The notes beneath the pieces are model-generated. The model was not told the DNA's origin, did no database searches, and saw only the letters and a program-made list of their open reading frames with translations. The translations under genes and the position numbers were made by a program. 64,000 nucleotides of DNA from Lactarius indigo. Taxonomy: Eukaryota > Basidiomycota > Agaricomycetes > Russulales > Russulaceae. The stretch spans positions 81,557 through 145,556 of the forward strand of contig JAFKAC010000126.1 of the NCBI GenBank assembly GCA_025766275.1, read 5' to 3'. The first letter of the stretch is position 1, and the number at the start of each line of letters is the position of its first letter. Positions 1 to 10,756 of this stretch are shown here, in pieces.

Positions 1-3000
1 TTAGAGCCAATTGTTGGGCTAAAGGAGGGGGCAAGGAAGGGCAGGGGCCGAAGAAGAAGAGCCAAGAAGGTACCGCCGCGGCGGACCAGCAATCACAGCC
101 GGACATAGAAGCATGGGCTGCGATCAAAGAATTTCAAGATCAAGATTCGGCTAGCTACGCGTGCAAGCCTAGGGCCGAGAACGAACTCTACGATTCCGGC
201 GCCTCCTGTCACATGTCCCCTTATCGACACCAATTCACTTCTTATCGCCCAATCGACCCTCGTCCCATTATGGCAGCTGATAAGCGCCTATTCTTCGCGA
301 CTGGTATTGGAGATCTGCGTATCCGGGTGCCAAATGGCGAGTCGTTCACTCCTGTTATCCTTCGTGACACTCTGCATGCCCCGGAAATGGCTCTCACAGT
401 GGTTTCCATAAGCCGCATCACTAAAGCGGGCTTTGCGGTGTCTTTCGAAGGGAACGTTTGCAAGATCGCAAATTCTCAGGGGAAGATCGTGGGGAAGATC
501 CCATCAAATCACAACGGCCTTTACCGAGTTGAGCACGTGTGCGGCGCAAGCTCGGCGGATGAAGTAATCGATATCCGCACGTTGCACCGTCGACTTGGAC
601 ACGTTGCTGCGGACTCTATCCGCACTCTCGTGCGTTCTCAAGCAATACTAGGGATCTCGCTCATCGACGATGGGCAACAAATCTACTGCGAATCTTGTGA
701 ATATGCTAAGGCGACTAGGAAGGCAATCAAGAAGGAACGCGAGGCCGCGCCAGCAAGTACCTTTGGAGAAGAGATACACTCTGATGTCTGGGGACCGTCG
801 CCGCTCAACACTATTGGAGGACGACGTTACTATATCACTTTTACAGACGATTATTCGCGCTATACTGAGATCAAGCTCTTGCGCACCAAAGACGAAGCTC
901 TTCAAGCTTACAAAGATTTTGCGGCCTGGGCTGAGACTCAACGTGGCGCGAAAATCAAGAAGCTTCGCTCAGATCGCGGAGGCGAATACACCGGTGCAGA
1001 TTTCGACCGTTTTCTCAAGGAGCAAGGCACTGAGCGCCGGCTAACCACCCACGATACCCCCCAGCATAACGGGGTGGCCGAGTCCTTGAACCGGCGTCTC
1101 TTGGAGCGCGTGCGCGCTGTCCTGCACCACAGCAGTCTCCCCAAAAGTCTATGGGGGGAAGCTGTCCGCTATGCAACCTGGCTCAAGAATCGCACGTCTA
1201 CGCGAGCTCTGGGCAACATGACACCGTACGAACGGCTTTACGGGCAGAAGCCCAACTTAGCTGGGGTGCCCGAGTGGGGGCAACAAGTGTGGGTTCACAC
1301 TGACGCGGGCTCGAAATTAGATGCGCGGGCTGCTGAAGGATATTGGGTGGGGTACGACAAGGACAGTACTCACGCACACAGGATCTATTGGCCGAGCAAG
1401 AATTCGGTCTCGGTCGAGCGCAACGTAAGGTTCGCGCCGACTACGGTCACTGTTCACACCACTCCACAGCCCGCCGTCACGCCCGGCAAGACCAAGACTA
1501 CAACGGCACCCCTTCCATCTCTCCCATCTTCTTTTCCTCCTGCCATTCCCCCTATTCCGGTGCCCGCTCCACCTCAACCTCAAGACATAGCTTTGCCGCC
1601 GTCAGACGATGAAAACAATGAAGAGCAAGACGTTGAAGAACAGCTGGACCCGGCACCGCCGGGCCAGTATCAGTCAACGCCTGCGGCAGGCAAGAACAAG
1701 ACCGCGAAATTTCGCGCGTCGGACGGACAACCCAGCTATGCTCAAGCAACTCGCACTTCAAGCCGCAAGAGCAAGCCGTCCGATTATAAGAAGAGGCTGG
1801 AAGCTGGTGAGGGCACGATCGATGGAGGAGATGATGAAGACCTAGGACCTACCAGGAGGCGAAAGAAAGCCGGAGCAAGAACGGCATTCGCTGACGATTT
1901 CGCGGATTTCGGCGCTGACTGTGAATTTGTAGCTGGCGTTACACCACTCATTGCAGAAGCAATCAGCGACATGCAAGGCGACCCGGTGACAGTTAACGAG
2001 GCGCGATCTCGCCGTGACTGGCCTTTATGGCAGCAGGCGATGGATCGCGAGATGAAAACCCTCGAGGATGCAGGCACCTGGGAAACGGTGCCGCGCCCAC
2101 CTGGAAGAAACATTGTCGGCAGCAAATGGGTTTTCCGCATCAAACGCAAGGCGGACGGATCTATCGACAAATACAAGGCGCGCCTCGTAGCGCGAGGTTT
2201 CACGCAAGTGTATGGGACCGACTACTTCGAGACGTATTCACCGGTCGCGAAGCTCACCACTTTCCGCACCATCCTCGCGCTTGCCGCGCAGCAGGATTGG
2301 GACATCGACTCCTTCGACTTCAACGGGGCATACCTCAACGGAGAACTCAGTCCAGAGGAGGACATTTACATGCAGAATCCGCCTGGGTACGACGGCGAAG
2401 AAGGAACGGTCAAGCATCTCAAGAAATCTCTATACAGACTCAAACAAGCTGGGCGAAAGTGGTACGACACACTTAAGCGTACTCTCGCTGACCTCGGCTT
2501 CCGCGTCAGTGATGTTGATCCCGGAGTGTTCCACACTCGCATTGGTGAACACCCGGTCATAATCGCAGTCCACGTTGATGACTGCGCCATCACTAGTAGC
2601 TCAAGCGAGGTACTTCAAGAATACAAGAGGCGCATTGATGCACGCCACTCCATTACTGACCTGGGGCCTATTCACTGGCTCCTGGGCATCAAGATAACAA
2701 GAGATCGCGGCGCGCGGACTATCGCATTATCACAGGAGTCTTACGTCGATACCATCGTCAAGCGTTTCAATCTAGGCGACGCAAAGCCTATTCATTCCCC
2801 CATGATCCCCGGCATCTCATATACCACCAAAGACGCACCCGCGGACAAGACCGACGCGGCGCGCATGGCCAAAGTCCCTTATAGGGAGGCCATCGGCAGT
2901 CTCATGTACGCATCCGTAGCTACTCGCCCGGATATCTCATTCGCTGTCTCAACACTTTCTCAATTTCTGGAGAACCCGGGGGAGGCTCATTGGGAGGCAG

Positions 3001-3668
3001 TCAAGCGCATATTTCGTTATCTCGCTGGAACGCGAGCTCACGCGCTGACTTACGGGGGAGATCGTCATGCACTCATAGGATACACCGACGCAGACGGCTC
3101 CTCACAAGACCATCGGCGAGCCATTTCTGGCTTCGCGTTTCTCATCGACGGAGGCGCGATCTCGTGGAGCTCCCGCAAACAGGAGCTCGTCGCGCTGTCC
3201 ACCGCAGAAGCCGAATACGTTGCAGCAACACACGCAGCAAAGGAAGGCATATGGCTTCGCCGACTTATCTGCGAACTATTCGCAATAGTCAACTCGCCGA
3301 CGACACTCTATTGCGACAATCAAGCAGCACTTACGCTTGCGACGACGGACAACTTTCACGCGAGGACGAAACACATTGACATACGATATCACTTTATTCG
3401 TCACTCGGTCAGCGCTGGGGTCTTCAAACTCATTTATTGTCCTACAGACGATATGGTCGCGGACGTTCTTACTAAGGCGCTTCCCGCATGGAAGGTGAAG
3501 GGGCACACCATAGCGCTCGGACTGCGCTCGGCTTGCGGGGGAGTGCTGAAATGCGCTGTGAGCCCGACTTGCGGGGGAGCGTCCGGCACCGGGATCCTGT
3601 CAGGACCGCACCGGGCCGATGGCCCGGGGGAGTCGTCTCGCCTCAGCGCGAGCGATCCTCAACACTAA
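1..3668 (+). CDS. Ty1/copia retrotransposon Gag-Pol polyprotein, 5' end outside window
   Basis: The frame is open from the left edge (codons in register from base 3) to the stop at 3668, so the first ATG at 213 is internal. Domains in order: the last Cys of a Gag zinc knuckle at about bases 12-14; an aspartic protease with DSGAS at about 190; the integrase HHCC finger (LHRRLGH then CESC, about 580-700); the integrase core with TDDYSR and the Glu in HNGVAESLNR; reverse transcriptase with RLVARGFTQ and a VDD active site at about 2570-2583; RNase H with YTDADG, STAEAEY and LYCDNQAA; and the C-terminal ADVLTKALP. The order protease-integrase-RT-RNase H is diagnostic of Ty1/copia. There is no internal stop or frameshift, so pol looks recent. 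The RT box reads HVDD instead of the usual YVDD. Gag and the 5' LTR lie outside the window, so completeness cannot be judged. Confidence 0.93.
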   Translation, partial: RANCWAKGGGKEGQGPKKKSQEGTAAADQQSQPDIEAWAAIKEFQDQDSASYACKPRAENELYDSGASCHMSPYRHQFTSYRPIDPRPIMAADKRLFFATGIGDLRIRVPNGESFTPVILRDTLHAPEMALTVVSISRITKAGFAVSFEGNVCKIANSQGKIVGKIPSNHNGLYRVEHVCGASSADEVIDIRTLHRRLGHVAADSIRTLVRSQAILGISLIDDGQQIYCESCEYAKATRKAIKKEREAAPASTFGEEIHSDVWGPSPLNTIGGRRYYITFTDDYSRYTEIKLLRTKDEALQAYKDFAAWAETQRGAKIKKLRSDRGGEYTGADFDRFLKEQGTERRLTTHDTPQHNGVAESLNRRLLERVRAVLHHSSLPKSLWGEAVRYATWLKNRTSTRALGNMTPYERLYGQKPNLAGVPEWGQQVWVHTDAGSKLDARAAEGYWVGYDKDSTHAHRIYWPSKNSVSVERNVRFAPTTVTVHTTPQPAVTPGKTKTTTAPLPSLPSSFPPAIPPIPVPAPPQPQDIALPPSDDENNEEQDVEEQLDPAPPGQYQSTPAAGKNKTAKFRASDGQPSYAQATRTSSRKSKPSDYKKRLEAGEGTIDGGDDEDLGPTRRRKKAGARTAFADDFADFGADCEFVAGVTPLIAEAISDMQGDPVTVNEARSRRDWPLWQQAMDREMKTLEDAGTWETVPRPPGRNIVGSKWVFRIKRKADGSIDKYKARLVARGFTQVYGTDYFETYSPVAKLTTFRTILALAAQQDWDIDSFDFNGAYLNGELSPEEDIYMQNPPGYDGEEGTVKHLKKSLYRLKQAGRKWYDTLKRTLADLGFRVSDVDPGVFHTRIGEHPVIIAVHVDDCAITSSSSEVLQEYKRRIDARHSITDLGPIHWLLGIKITRDRGARTIALSQESYVDTIVKRFNLGDAKPIHSPMIPGISYTTKDAPADKTDAARMAKVPYREAIGSLMYASVATRPDISFAVSTLSQFLENPGEAHWEAVKRIFRYLAGTRAHALTYGGDRHALIGYTDADGSSQDHRRAISGFAFLIDGGAISWSSRKQELVALSTAEAEYVAATHAAKEGIWLRRLICELFAIVNSPTTLYCDNQAALTLATTDNFHARTKHIDIRYHFIRHSVSAGVFKLIYCPTDDMVADVLTKALPAWKVKGHTIALGLRSACGGVLKCAVSPTCGGASGTGILSGPHRADGPGESSRLSASDPQH

Positions 3669-4208
3669 TTTTTGGACTACGGCCTTCGGCCGTTACTATA
3701 CTAGTCTGGTTCAACTTCGTATTAATCAGTATTGTTGTTAGGATACGTTCTCGGATCAAGCGCGAGCACGCCGAGCCCGACGTCACAAGGGCCGCGGCCA
3801 CATGCCTTATCAACTCGCAATCTCAATTCCTTCGTCCCACGTTCAGTTTCAGCTTCGGTCTTCGTTTCTGTATGATCTCATGATGAGTAGTTATGACTTT
3901 TTGCCTCAATTGAGAGGCTCTACGATATACTTACCTTACGACGCGCTCACACATGTTTGATGGCCTGTGATTACTTACGACTCGTATTTACAAATAAACA
4001 GAAAACCCAGTAGTATAAAGTGTATGGATTCAGACTGGAATGTACTATCAATTTGTTGTTCTCGAAATCCCTCCGTCTGTTTATTCGCGCTCAATCTCTC
4101 TCTCTCGCAAACGCTCGACTTGTTCTATTTCTGTGGCTCTCGGCGCGCGCACTCACGTGCAACGCGTTACATAATCGCGCTACTTTAGCACAACACCAGA
4201 CAACAACA
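3544..4208 (+). repeat. putative 3' LTR of the copia element
   Basis: The purine-rich run GCGGGGGAG at 3535-3543 looks like a polypurine tract and is followed by TG at 3544. The sequence ends near 4208 with AACAACA. The pol stop at 3668 would then lie inside the LTR, as in some copia elements. A second possible left end is TGTTGTT at 3733, which forms a 7-bp inverted repeat with AACAACA at 4202-4208 but has no purine tract before it. Without the 5' LTR neither boundary can be confirmed. Confidence 0.3.
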
Positions 4209-4539
4209 ACCTGATGTATAAAGTATCGAGGTTGGTACATCAGAATCACCGGCGTGCCGCGATCATCCCCGTCGAAAGTGTCCTTTGCAGTGTGCATCTC
4301 CTCCCCCGCCTCACCGGGTCAGTCGGTCCTCATAATTGTAATAGCTTCTCGGTACTAGATCAGTGTAGTACTTTTTATGTAAATCCGTTCAGTGACAGGT
4401 ACATTTATCTTAAGTTGTTGTAGATAATCTACCGAAAAGCAATGTATAAGCTAGGTTTACTCGGCGTTATTGATATATTATCCGGGTTTTTTCGAATAGA
4501 CCTTCGCTATCTCTCGCTAAGGTGGGAGGTTTTTCCCGA
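4209..4539. other. unassigned sequence between copia element and first repeat unit
   Basis: This stretch has no supportable gene. It is not shared with the other two repeat units. It may be remaining LTR, or host sequence between the retrotransposon and the truncated left edge of unit 1. Confidence 0.4.
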
Positions 4540-6219
4540 TGATCGCGGGCCCGGAAGAAGTGCATAGTTCTACTCCAAGCCAATATTAAGAACTGTGTGT
4601 CTCGCTACGACCGAATGGACGAATTTCCCGGATAATGGAGCGAGCTCGAAGCGTATCATGATCCTGGCGCGCATCTCGTATTCGAGTGCACTCGTGCGTC
4701 AAAATGACACATGCACGGCCGTCATCAATCACGGCAACACCAGCGTCTGGAGCGGTACGTCAGCGACTGCGCACTCCACGACCGTCGCCTGTGCGAATGA
4801 CGCGGAGGTTACCGAGGGCGATAAGAGCTCTAGACTCCCACGAGTTTGTATTTAGGCGACAGATGCGATTGGCGGATACCCCCGGGTGTACGTAGCTCAT
4901 CTCAATCCTCTCGCTGACCCTCCAGTGCCACATTGTCGGTGGTTAATCAATTAATCGCAGGGAGTACACCCAATGCAGGCGCATACAGCCTATACAGCCT
5001 TGCTGTCACAGAAGATCCAGAAAACCAAAGCCGGACCGACGCAGCGTGGACGAAGGCAGAAAGCACGGAAACCCGCAGTCGCTGCCACCGGGCAGCAACG
5101 ACAACACCCTGTTCGCAGTCGTGACGAACCTGAATTCGCACCTCACAGCGATATACGCGACTCTCCCACTCATGGCGACGCCCATCACAGACGTCGGCGG
5201 CTTCCATTTCCAGGACGGCTCGGATGCCGCCGCCGGCCTCGCTCCTGAGCTGCCTACTGAAATTCCCGGTGTAGGTAACCTTGGGTTCTTCAAACCCGAA
5301 GACGCACAATACTGCGCCCTGTGCTGCTCCTCTTCTTTGGGAACAGTGACCAGCGCTCGATGTCCACGGTTGCCGCATGCCAGGTGAAGTACTGAGCTGG
5401 CCTGAATCGATAACACGGGAACCAGAGCGGCTGTGGGGGAGCCATGGGACTGGGGACGGTGCGGCGATTTGTAGTACGGCAGATGATCGGTCGCGTATGG
5501 GGCTGATATTCGTAGGAGATTATTGATAGTTCGAGCTGGCGATGAGTATGTGACATTATATTCCCTTTCTACTTTCAAGCTAGAAGGCACCATCAACGGT
5601 GGGCATCACCCCACCGAGTCCCCTCCGGACCCATATTCCCACTCACTTCTCGAGCTAGAATGTCGAAAGACAGATTCTTTGGCTGGTTTAACCCACAAGA
5701 TATCACAATTAGTCGTGTGCCGGCAAAAGGGCTTCCGAGTCTTCAAGGTCATCATGTAAACTGGTTCTTATCTGCATAGTTCTGGGCATTCTTGATCTTG
5801 CAAGGATGGCTCATCCCAAACTAGAAAAGGGGGAGAACCAGCCCTTAAATTGTCCGCGCCAATCTGGCGCGCCAAGACCGTTGATCCACACAGAGACATC
5901 GAGGGCCAAGGTAGGCTCCTTGTGGGGGCTGCCGTTCGGTTCACATACTCGCACCTGTCCTACAGTGATGAAATAATGTAGGTGTGACGCTCTCCGGGTC
6001 CTGTGTCTTTTGCACCTCGAGCTGGCCACAGCGAATGTGCGCGTCTAAGTTATCATGGTCCCTGGGAATATTAGGGCGGCTATCCGTTGAACACGAGGCA
6101 TCCTATCCTGGTCGTGATTCAGGAGCTGTGCAAACCTGTGCCCTCAGGCTTTACCTGCCCTTCCCGACGTAATCTTCCTGTATCCCTAAGTATCCACCTA
6201 GGTTCATTCAACTATCACT
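4540..6219 (+). other. 5' segment of unit 1, coding status unclear
   Basis: The segment is shared with units 2 and 3. Short plus-strand frames occur in all three copies (for example one containing VRQNGTC..VVNHGNTS near 4680 and one with LTAIYATLPL near 5140). They carry copy-specific stops and indels and match no family I recognise. It probably contains the NLR promoter and perhaps the remains of another gene. I cannot support a CDS. Confidence 0.4.
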
Positions 6220-6590
6220 ATGTCTCAAGTCCCGTCTATCCCCACGTCTTCTATGGACTTTGGCAAAATCTTCGAAGCTGCTTTGGAAGCGTACAACAAA
6301 CAGACCAAGAAAGATATCGCCTCCCATCCCCTAGCCACCCAGCTGCAATCCTGCGACTCTCCCACTGCCATTCTCGCCATTCTTAGAGCCCAAGTACAGG
6401 CGTTCGATCGATCTCAAAGCGCGGATGAAAGGTTCACAAAGTGGCTGGATCCCACTGTAAATGTACTGTTCGCTTTCTCTGCGACCCTCGGTGAAGGGGT
6501 TGGGCTGGTAAGTGGCGAGACGTTGACCCACCTGAGACCTACCTCTGACGTGCGTAACTGCAGGCGTTCCCACCCGCGAAGACGATTTTC

Positions 6591-6598
6591 ACTGGGAT
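6591..6598 (+). repeat. left 8-bp target-site duplication of hAT
   Basis: ACTGGGAT here is repeated exactly at 10749-10756. The uninterrupted paralogues have a single copy at this exon position. Confidence 0.95.
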
Positions 6599-6872
6599 TA
6601 GTGGTTTGCGGGCTCGGCTTCAAAGCCTAAGGCCAGACTAAGACGGCCGTCCGAAACCGGGACGGGACTGGGACGAGAAGTGGGTCCTGGCAGGGCTCAT
6701 GGCCCGGTCTTTACTTTTGGCGTTCGGCTCCCACGGTCCCGCGTCCGAGGCTTCAATTCTCGGGGACGTGGGTCCCGGGCTCTGAGATTCAACACCGAGG
6801 ATCCATGATCACCACTTTGCTCGCGTTGCTCTGCAATGAGTCTCCCCTTTTGGAACTGCATCCACGGATTCC

Positions 6873-6916
6873 ACACCTTCGAAACATCATCCACACACCT
6901 TCGAAACATCATCCAC
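6873..6916 (+). repeat. 22-bp subterminal tandem repeat in hAT left end
   Basis: Two adjacent 22-bp units each begin ACACCTTCGAAACATCATCC (6873 and 6895). Subterminal repeats in hAT elements often bind transposase. That role is inferred here. Confidence 0.6.
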
Positions 6917-7020
6917 CCCTTCACCATTGTATCCGCAGATTCGCAACTTCATCTGCTGCTCTAAACTGGTAACTGTATCCACCTGGGATTTTTACTTCAC
7001 GCTTCATTGTTGTACTTATG

Positions 7021-7028
7021 TATAAATA
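7021..7028 (+). promoter_or_regulatory. TATA box of hAT transposase gene
   Basis: TATAAATA lies 37 bases before the ATG at 7065. The position suits a core promoter with a very short leader. Confidence 0.55.
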
Positions 7029-7064
7029 TGAGCCTTTTTTTCTCCCTCACCAACCGTCTTAGTG

Positions 7065-10000
7065 ATGTCTGAGCCCACTCGACCTGTCCGAAAGGTTTTC
7101 CCTACTGCCAAACTATCTGCTGACAATGCCGGTGATCTCGAACTCACTTCTCATCGCAGGGCCATTGCGTCTGCCTCTGTGGCATTGACAGCCCCCCAGC
7201 TGAGTAGGACACCAGCTACGTCCTCTCCCCTACCCGCGTCCTCTCCCCTTCCTGAGTCCTCGCCACCCCCACCAACGGATACAGAAGATACTTCATCACC
7301 AGCTCCTCATTTGTCTTCAGTTCGCACCTCCTCAAAACGTCCTTCGTGTGCTACACTCAAGAGCCATGACAGTATCATCACTGTCTCTTCCACCGCTTCC
7401 AATGATAGCCCCGACACTGCGCCAATGCCACCAAAACTCAAGAGGTTGAAAAGGTCTGGGTCACCGGATGGCAAGGAGGTCGACACTGATGTTTCCATCA
7501 TCGATATCGATGATATTGAAGACCCCGAAGATGAGCGACTGAACAAGTCGCACCCCTCTGCTGACATCAAGTATTTCTTTACGGTCCTCCCTTGTCTCCC
7601 AGGTCAAGCCAAGCAGCGCAAGAGTTGTAACCTTTGCGCGTACGCCATCTCTCTCTCTCTTCTGATGGTTCTTACAAAACAACGCAGCCAAGGGCTTGGT
7701 TGTGCCAAGGTGGAGAAGATCATCACCAGCAAGCACTCAACGCTTCGGCGTCATATGGCTTCTCTACACGCAGTACGTCCTAGACCCTTAGACCTGGATG
7801 TTTCTGATATATCTTTGATTCAATTTCTAGCATCGGTACAGAAAGTGGTGCGAAGCCAACCATTTTGACTCAATGCTACCGGAAGACACCAAACGGCGCA
7901 GGGAGGCTGCTCTGGACACTATCCTCCAGACCCAGCAAACGACCCTCACTGCCCACTTTAACCTTCGTGAACCAGACCTGACCCCATACAGCGACAGCGC
8001 ATTTGAGGCCGCCGCCATTGCATGGCTCATTCAGTCTAATCAGGTGTGTTTGTTTTGCTGACTTCTTCGGCTGTTCTGACTGTCAGCCATTCAGCCAATT
8101 CAAGCGTTCAAGAATCCTGCCTTCAAGAAGATGATAGACATCGCGTCCCGAGCAACCCGCAGTATTACCCTACCAGCTCCCAAGAAAACACGTGGACGCA
8201 TCATTCATATGTTCAAACAACAGATGTTCTTGCTGAAAAAGCGTCTTAACGTATGTGTTCCCACTTATCAACTATCTTCTTCTGACTTACTTAGTCGCTC
8301 TCATTACTAGGGTCCCACTGTTACCGGGGAAATTAGCCTGACCTGCGACGCATGGCAGGCAGGCAACACTGACGCGTACTTTGCTGTCACAGGGCATTGG
8401 ATCGAAGAACGTGTTCCGGGTGAATGGACCCTTGAGCACGCATTGCTCGGTTTCACACAGATGAACTGTGGACACAGTGGAACTCGACTTGGGCAAGTCC
8501 TGTACAAGATTTGCAATCGACTCTGTATCGTTCACAAGGTAAGTTCTCAATTTCTCGACTCAATGCTCATTTGTGTATGTTTCGTATCCAGGTTGGCCAT
8601 GTTACATGTGACAACGCCAGCAACAACAACACCATGCTCGAGGAATTCGCGCAGTGCTATTGCACCAAGACCAGAGATGTTTTCAATGTCAAACATCGTC
8701 AGATCAGGTATACACTTTCTTTATGTTATTATATTTGTATTGACTTCATGCCGCCACTTATTTGTCTAGGTGTCTTGCGCATATAATCAATTTAGCGACC
8801 CAGGCTTTGATCTCTGCGCGCAGCAAGTCCAGGTACTACAATGGTGATCCCAACGATGACCACATCCCTGAGGACCTAGGAGCGATCGAGAGAGATGAGA
8901 TAGGGATTGTGCGGGCCATATGTATCAAGGTATAGTACTTTTATTTGGTGTATTTGTTGACGCCAAGTGCTAACTTGTGGGGGCATAGGCACGTTCATCA
9001 TCACAGCGAAAAGAACTTTTCAGGAGCATCCAGATTCGCAATGGTATGCCAGCAGCGAATCTGCTGCTTGACATGAAGGTCCGATGGAGCTCAACCTACG
9101 TCATGCTCTATCGTGCTGAGACACGTCAGTTGGTGAGCGTAGTTGTCTGTTTTGTCCAAGTCCTGTTTCTTAGTTTTATTTTACTGCTACCAAGGCGGTC
9201 GATGAGTTTATCTTGGGACTTGGGCTCAAAGAGAAAAACGTGGACAAGCGGAAAAAGATTTCCGATCTTGCTTTACATGATGAAGAGTGGACGCGAGTCC
9301 GACTCTTTTGCAATCTTCTTGAGGTATGTCCGCATTCACAGTCATTGAAATCCTACTAACATTTGATGGTGTTTCCCTGACAGCATGCTGACAATGCCCA
9401 GCAAGCGTTCTCTGCTGCCTCAATGCCGACACTTCATCTCGCACTCCCAGCAATCGAAAAACTCTATGCATCATGGGAGAAGGCCTCAACCAAGACACGA
9501 TATCAGGCATTTGTGCCAGCGCTTACAGCTGGAATGGCCAAGCTCAATAGTTATTATGAACGCTCAGCAGATTCCGACGCACATATTATGGCAATGGGTG
9601 AGTATAATCTTGCACATGCGTCCATGTTTGCTGGCTGACCTTTGTGCCGTAGTGCTTGATCCCTCAACCAAAATGTTTTATTTCCACAAACACTGGTCAG
9701 CCGACCTTGTTTCCGAGGTTGAAGACACCGTCCAAACCAGGGTAGGTTTTCTTATGGACTGTTTATTGGGCTGAGCTCATGTGTATCGTCTCTTAGTTTC
9801 TCAAACACTTCAATCTGCTACACAGCGACCCCACTAGCAGTACTGTGACACGCACCCACAAGACTGCTTCAAAGCGCAAATCATCCCGCCACAACATCGA
9901 TGATACAGATTCCGAGGACGACACCAATGACTGTGAAGCCATGATAACACCCTCACCAAATGTGTGGATGGACGAGTTCAAGTCCTACTTGAGTGCAATC

Positions 10001-10474
10001 GAGGATATACCCGATGGTATGGGAATCGTACGCTGGTGGGGGGTATGTACACATGTTGTTTCTATTCTGAGTCTATTCATGTGTACGCTAATATTTGTGT
10101 AGATAAATGGGTCACGATATCCCACCTGGCGTTCACTTGCCCATGACTACCTCGCTGTCATGGCGTCCTCAGTATCAAGTGAAAGGGCATTCTCTGCAGC
10201 CGGGATTACCATCAGCAACCGCCGCAACCGCCTTGATGGTGACATCGTCGAGGCTCTTCAATGCCTCAAGTCTCTACTCCATCAAGACATCTCTTTGAAG
10301 GTTGTACCAAGCGTGGCCGATGAAGAAGAAGCTCGCCTTGATGAAGCTGACCAGCAACCTGCTAACCAAGAAGGGTCCACAAGCGAGATTGTTGAGGACG
10401 CAGAGGACTGGACATGGGAAGAGGTTGCAGAGGACCATGGGTGCGAAGACATTGGTGATGATGACGACAACTAA
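7065..10474 (+). CDS. hAT transposase with BED zinc finger and C-terminal dimerisation domain
   Basis: Thirteen exons keep frame throughout: 7065-7639, 7688-7772, 7831-8043, 8095-8250, 8311-8538, 8592-8707, 8770-8929, 8989-9132, 9195-9323, 9384-9597, 9653-9741, 9797-10042 and 10103-10474. They give about 908 residues. The start is the ATG at 7065; a GTG just before it is not used in eukaryotes. A Ser/Pro-rich N-terminus is followed by a BED-type finger (CNLC, then STLRRHMASLH, about residues 185-220). RNase-H-fold catalytic Asp residues are seen in CDAWQA (about 356) and CDNASNN (about 426), followed by RCLAHIINLATQA. The C-terminal hAT dimerisation segment contains WWGINGSRYPTW and SSVSSERAFSAAG, and the tail is acidic. 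No stop or frameshift is seen, so the enzyme is probably active. It would cut and paste the element through its inverted repeats. Confidence 0.93.
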
Positions 10475-10748
10475 ATCGACTTAGTATTTGCCTAGACATT
10501 TGAGACAGTGATTTGTTTCGCAAAAGACTTCTTGGCCAATATATTGTACATAGTCGATAGCTATATACAACCATAGTACTACGAAGTTGCTATGAAGCCT
10601 TGGCCAGCCATGGCTGCCGGGCTGACACGGGCCTGAGACGTCAAGGCCGATGAGTAGAGTCCCGATCTCCCTAAAAGATGGGCCCTAAGCCCCCAAAAGA
10701 CGGGCCTAATGGCAGGCTTTTGGGCCGAGCCGAGCCCGCAAACCACTA

Positions 10749-10756
10749 ACTGGGAT
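10749..10756 (+). repeat. right 8-bp target-site duplication of hAT
   Basis: ACTGGGAT, identical to 6591-6598. The NLR exon 2 reading frame resumes directly after it. Confidence 0.95.

Larger units (their letters stand above)
6599..10748 (+). mobile_element. complete autonomous hAT-family DNA transposon
   Basis: The element is 4150 bp. Its ends are 21-bp perfect inverted repeats (6599-6619 and 10728-10748), starting TAGTGGTTTGCGGGCTCGG. It is flanked by an identical 8-bp duplication ACTGGGAT at 6591-6598 and 10749-10756, the size expected for hAT. The empty site is visible in NLR copies 2 and 3 (about 23171-23178 and 31597-31604). Inside is one intact transposase gene on the plus strand. GGCC-rich subterminal regions lie at both ends. 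Perfect repeats, a perfect duplication and an intact gene all suggest a young insertion. Confidence 0.96.

Noticed and set aside
3733..4208. Alternative copia LTR of 476 bp bounded by TGTTGTT and AACAACA
   Set aside because: The inverted ends are suggestive, but no polypurine tract precedes 3733. The placement after GCGGGGGAG at 3544 is preferred, and neither can be proven without the 5' LTR.
4540..6219. Candidate gene for a small secreted Asn/Thr-rich protein in the unit 5' segment
   Set aside because: Frames differ between the three copies by stops and indels, and the start codons and splice sites are not consistent.
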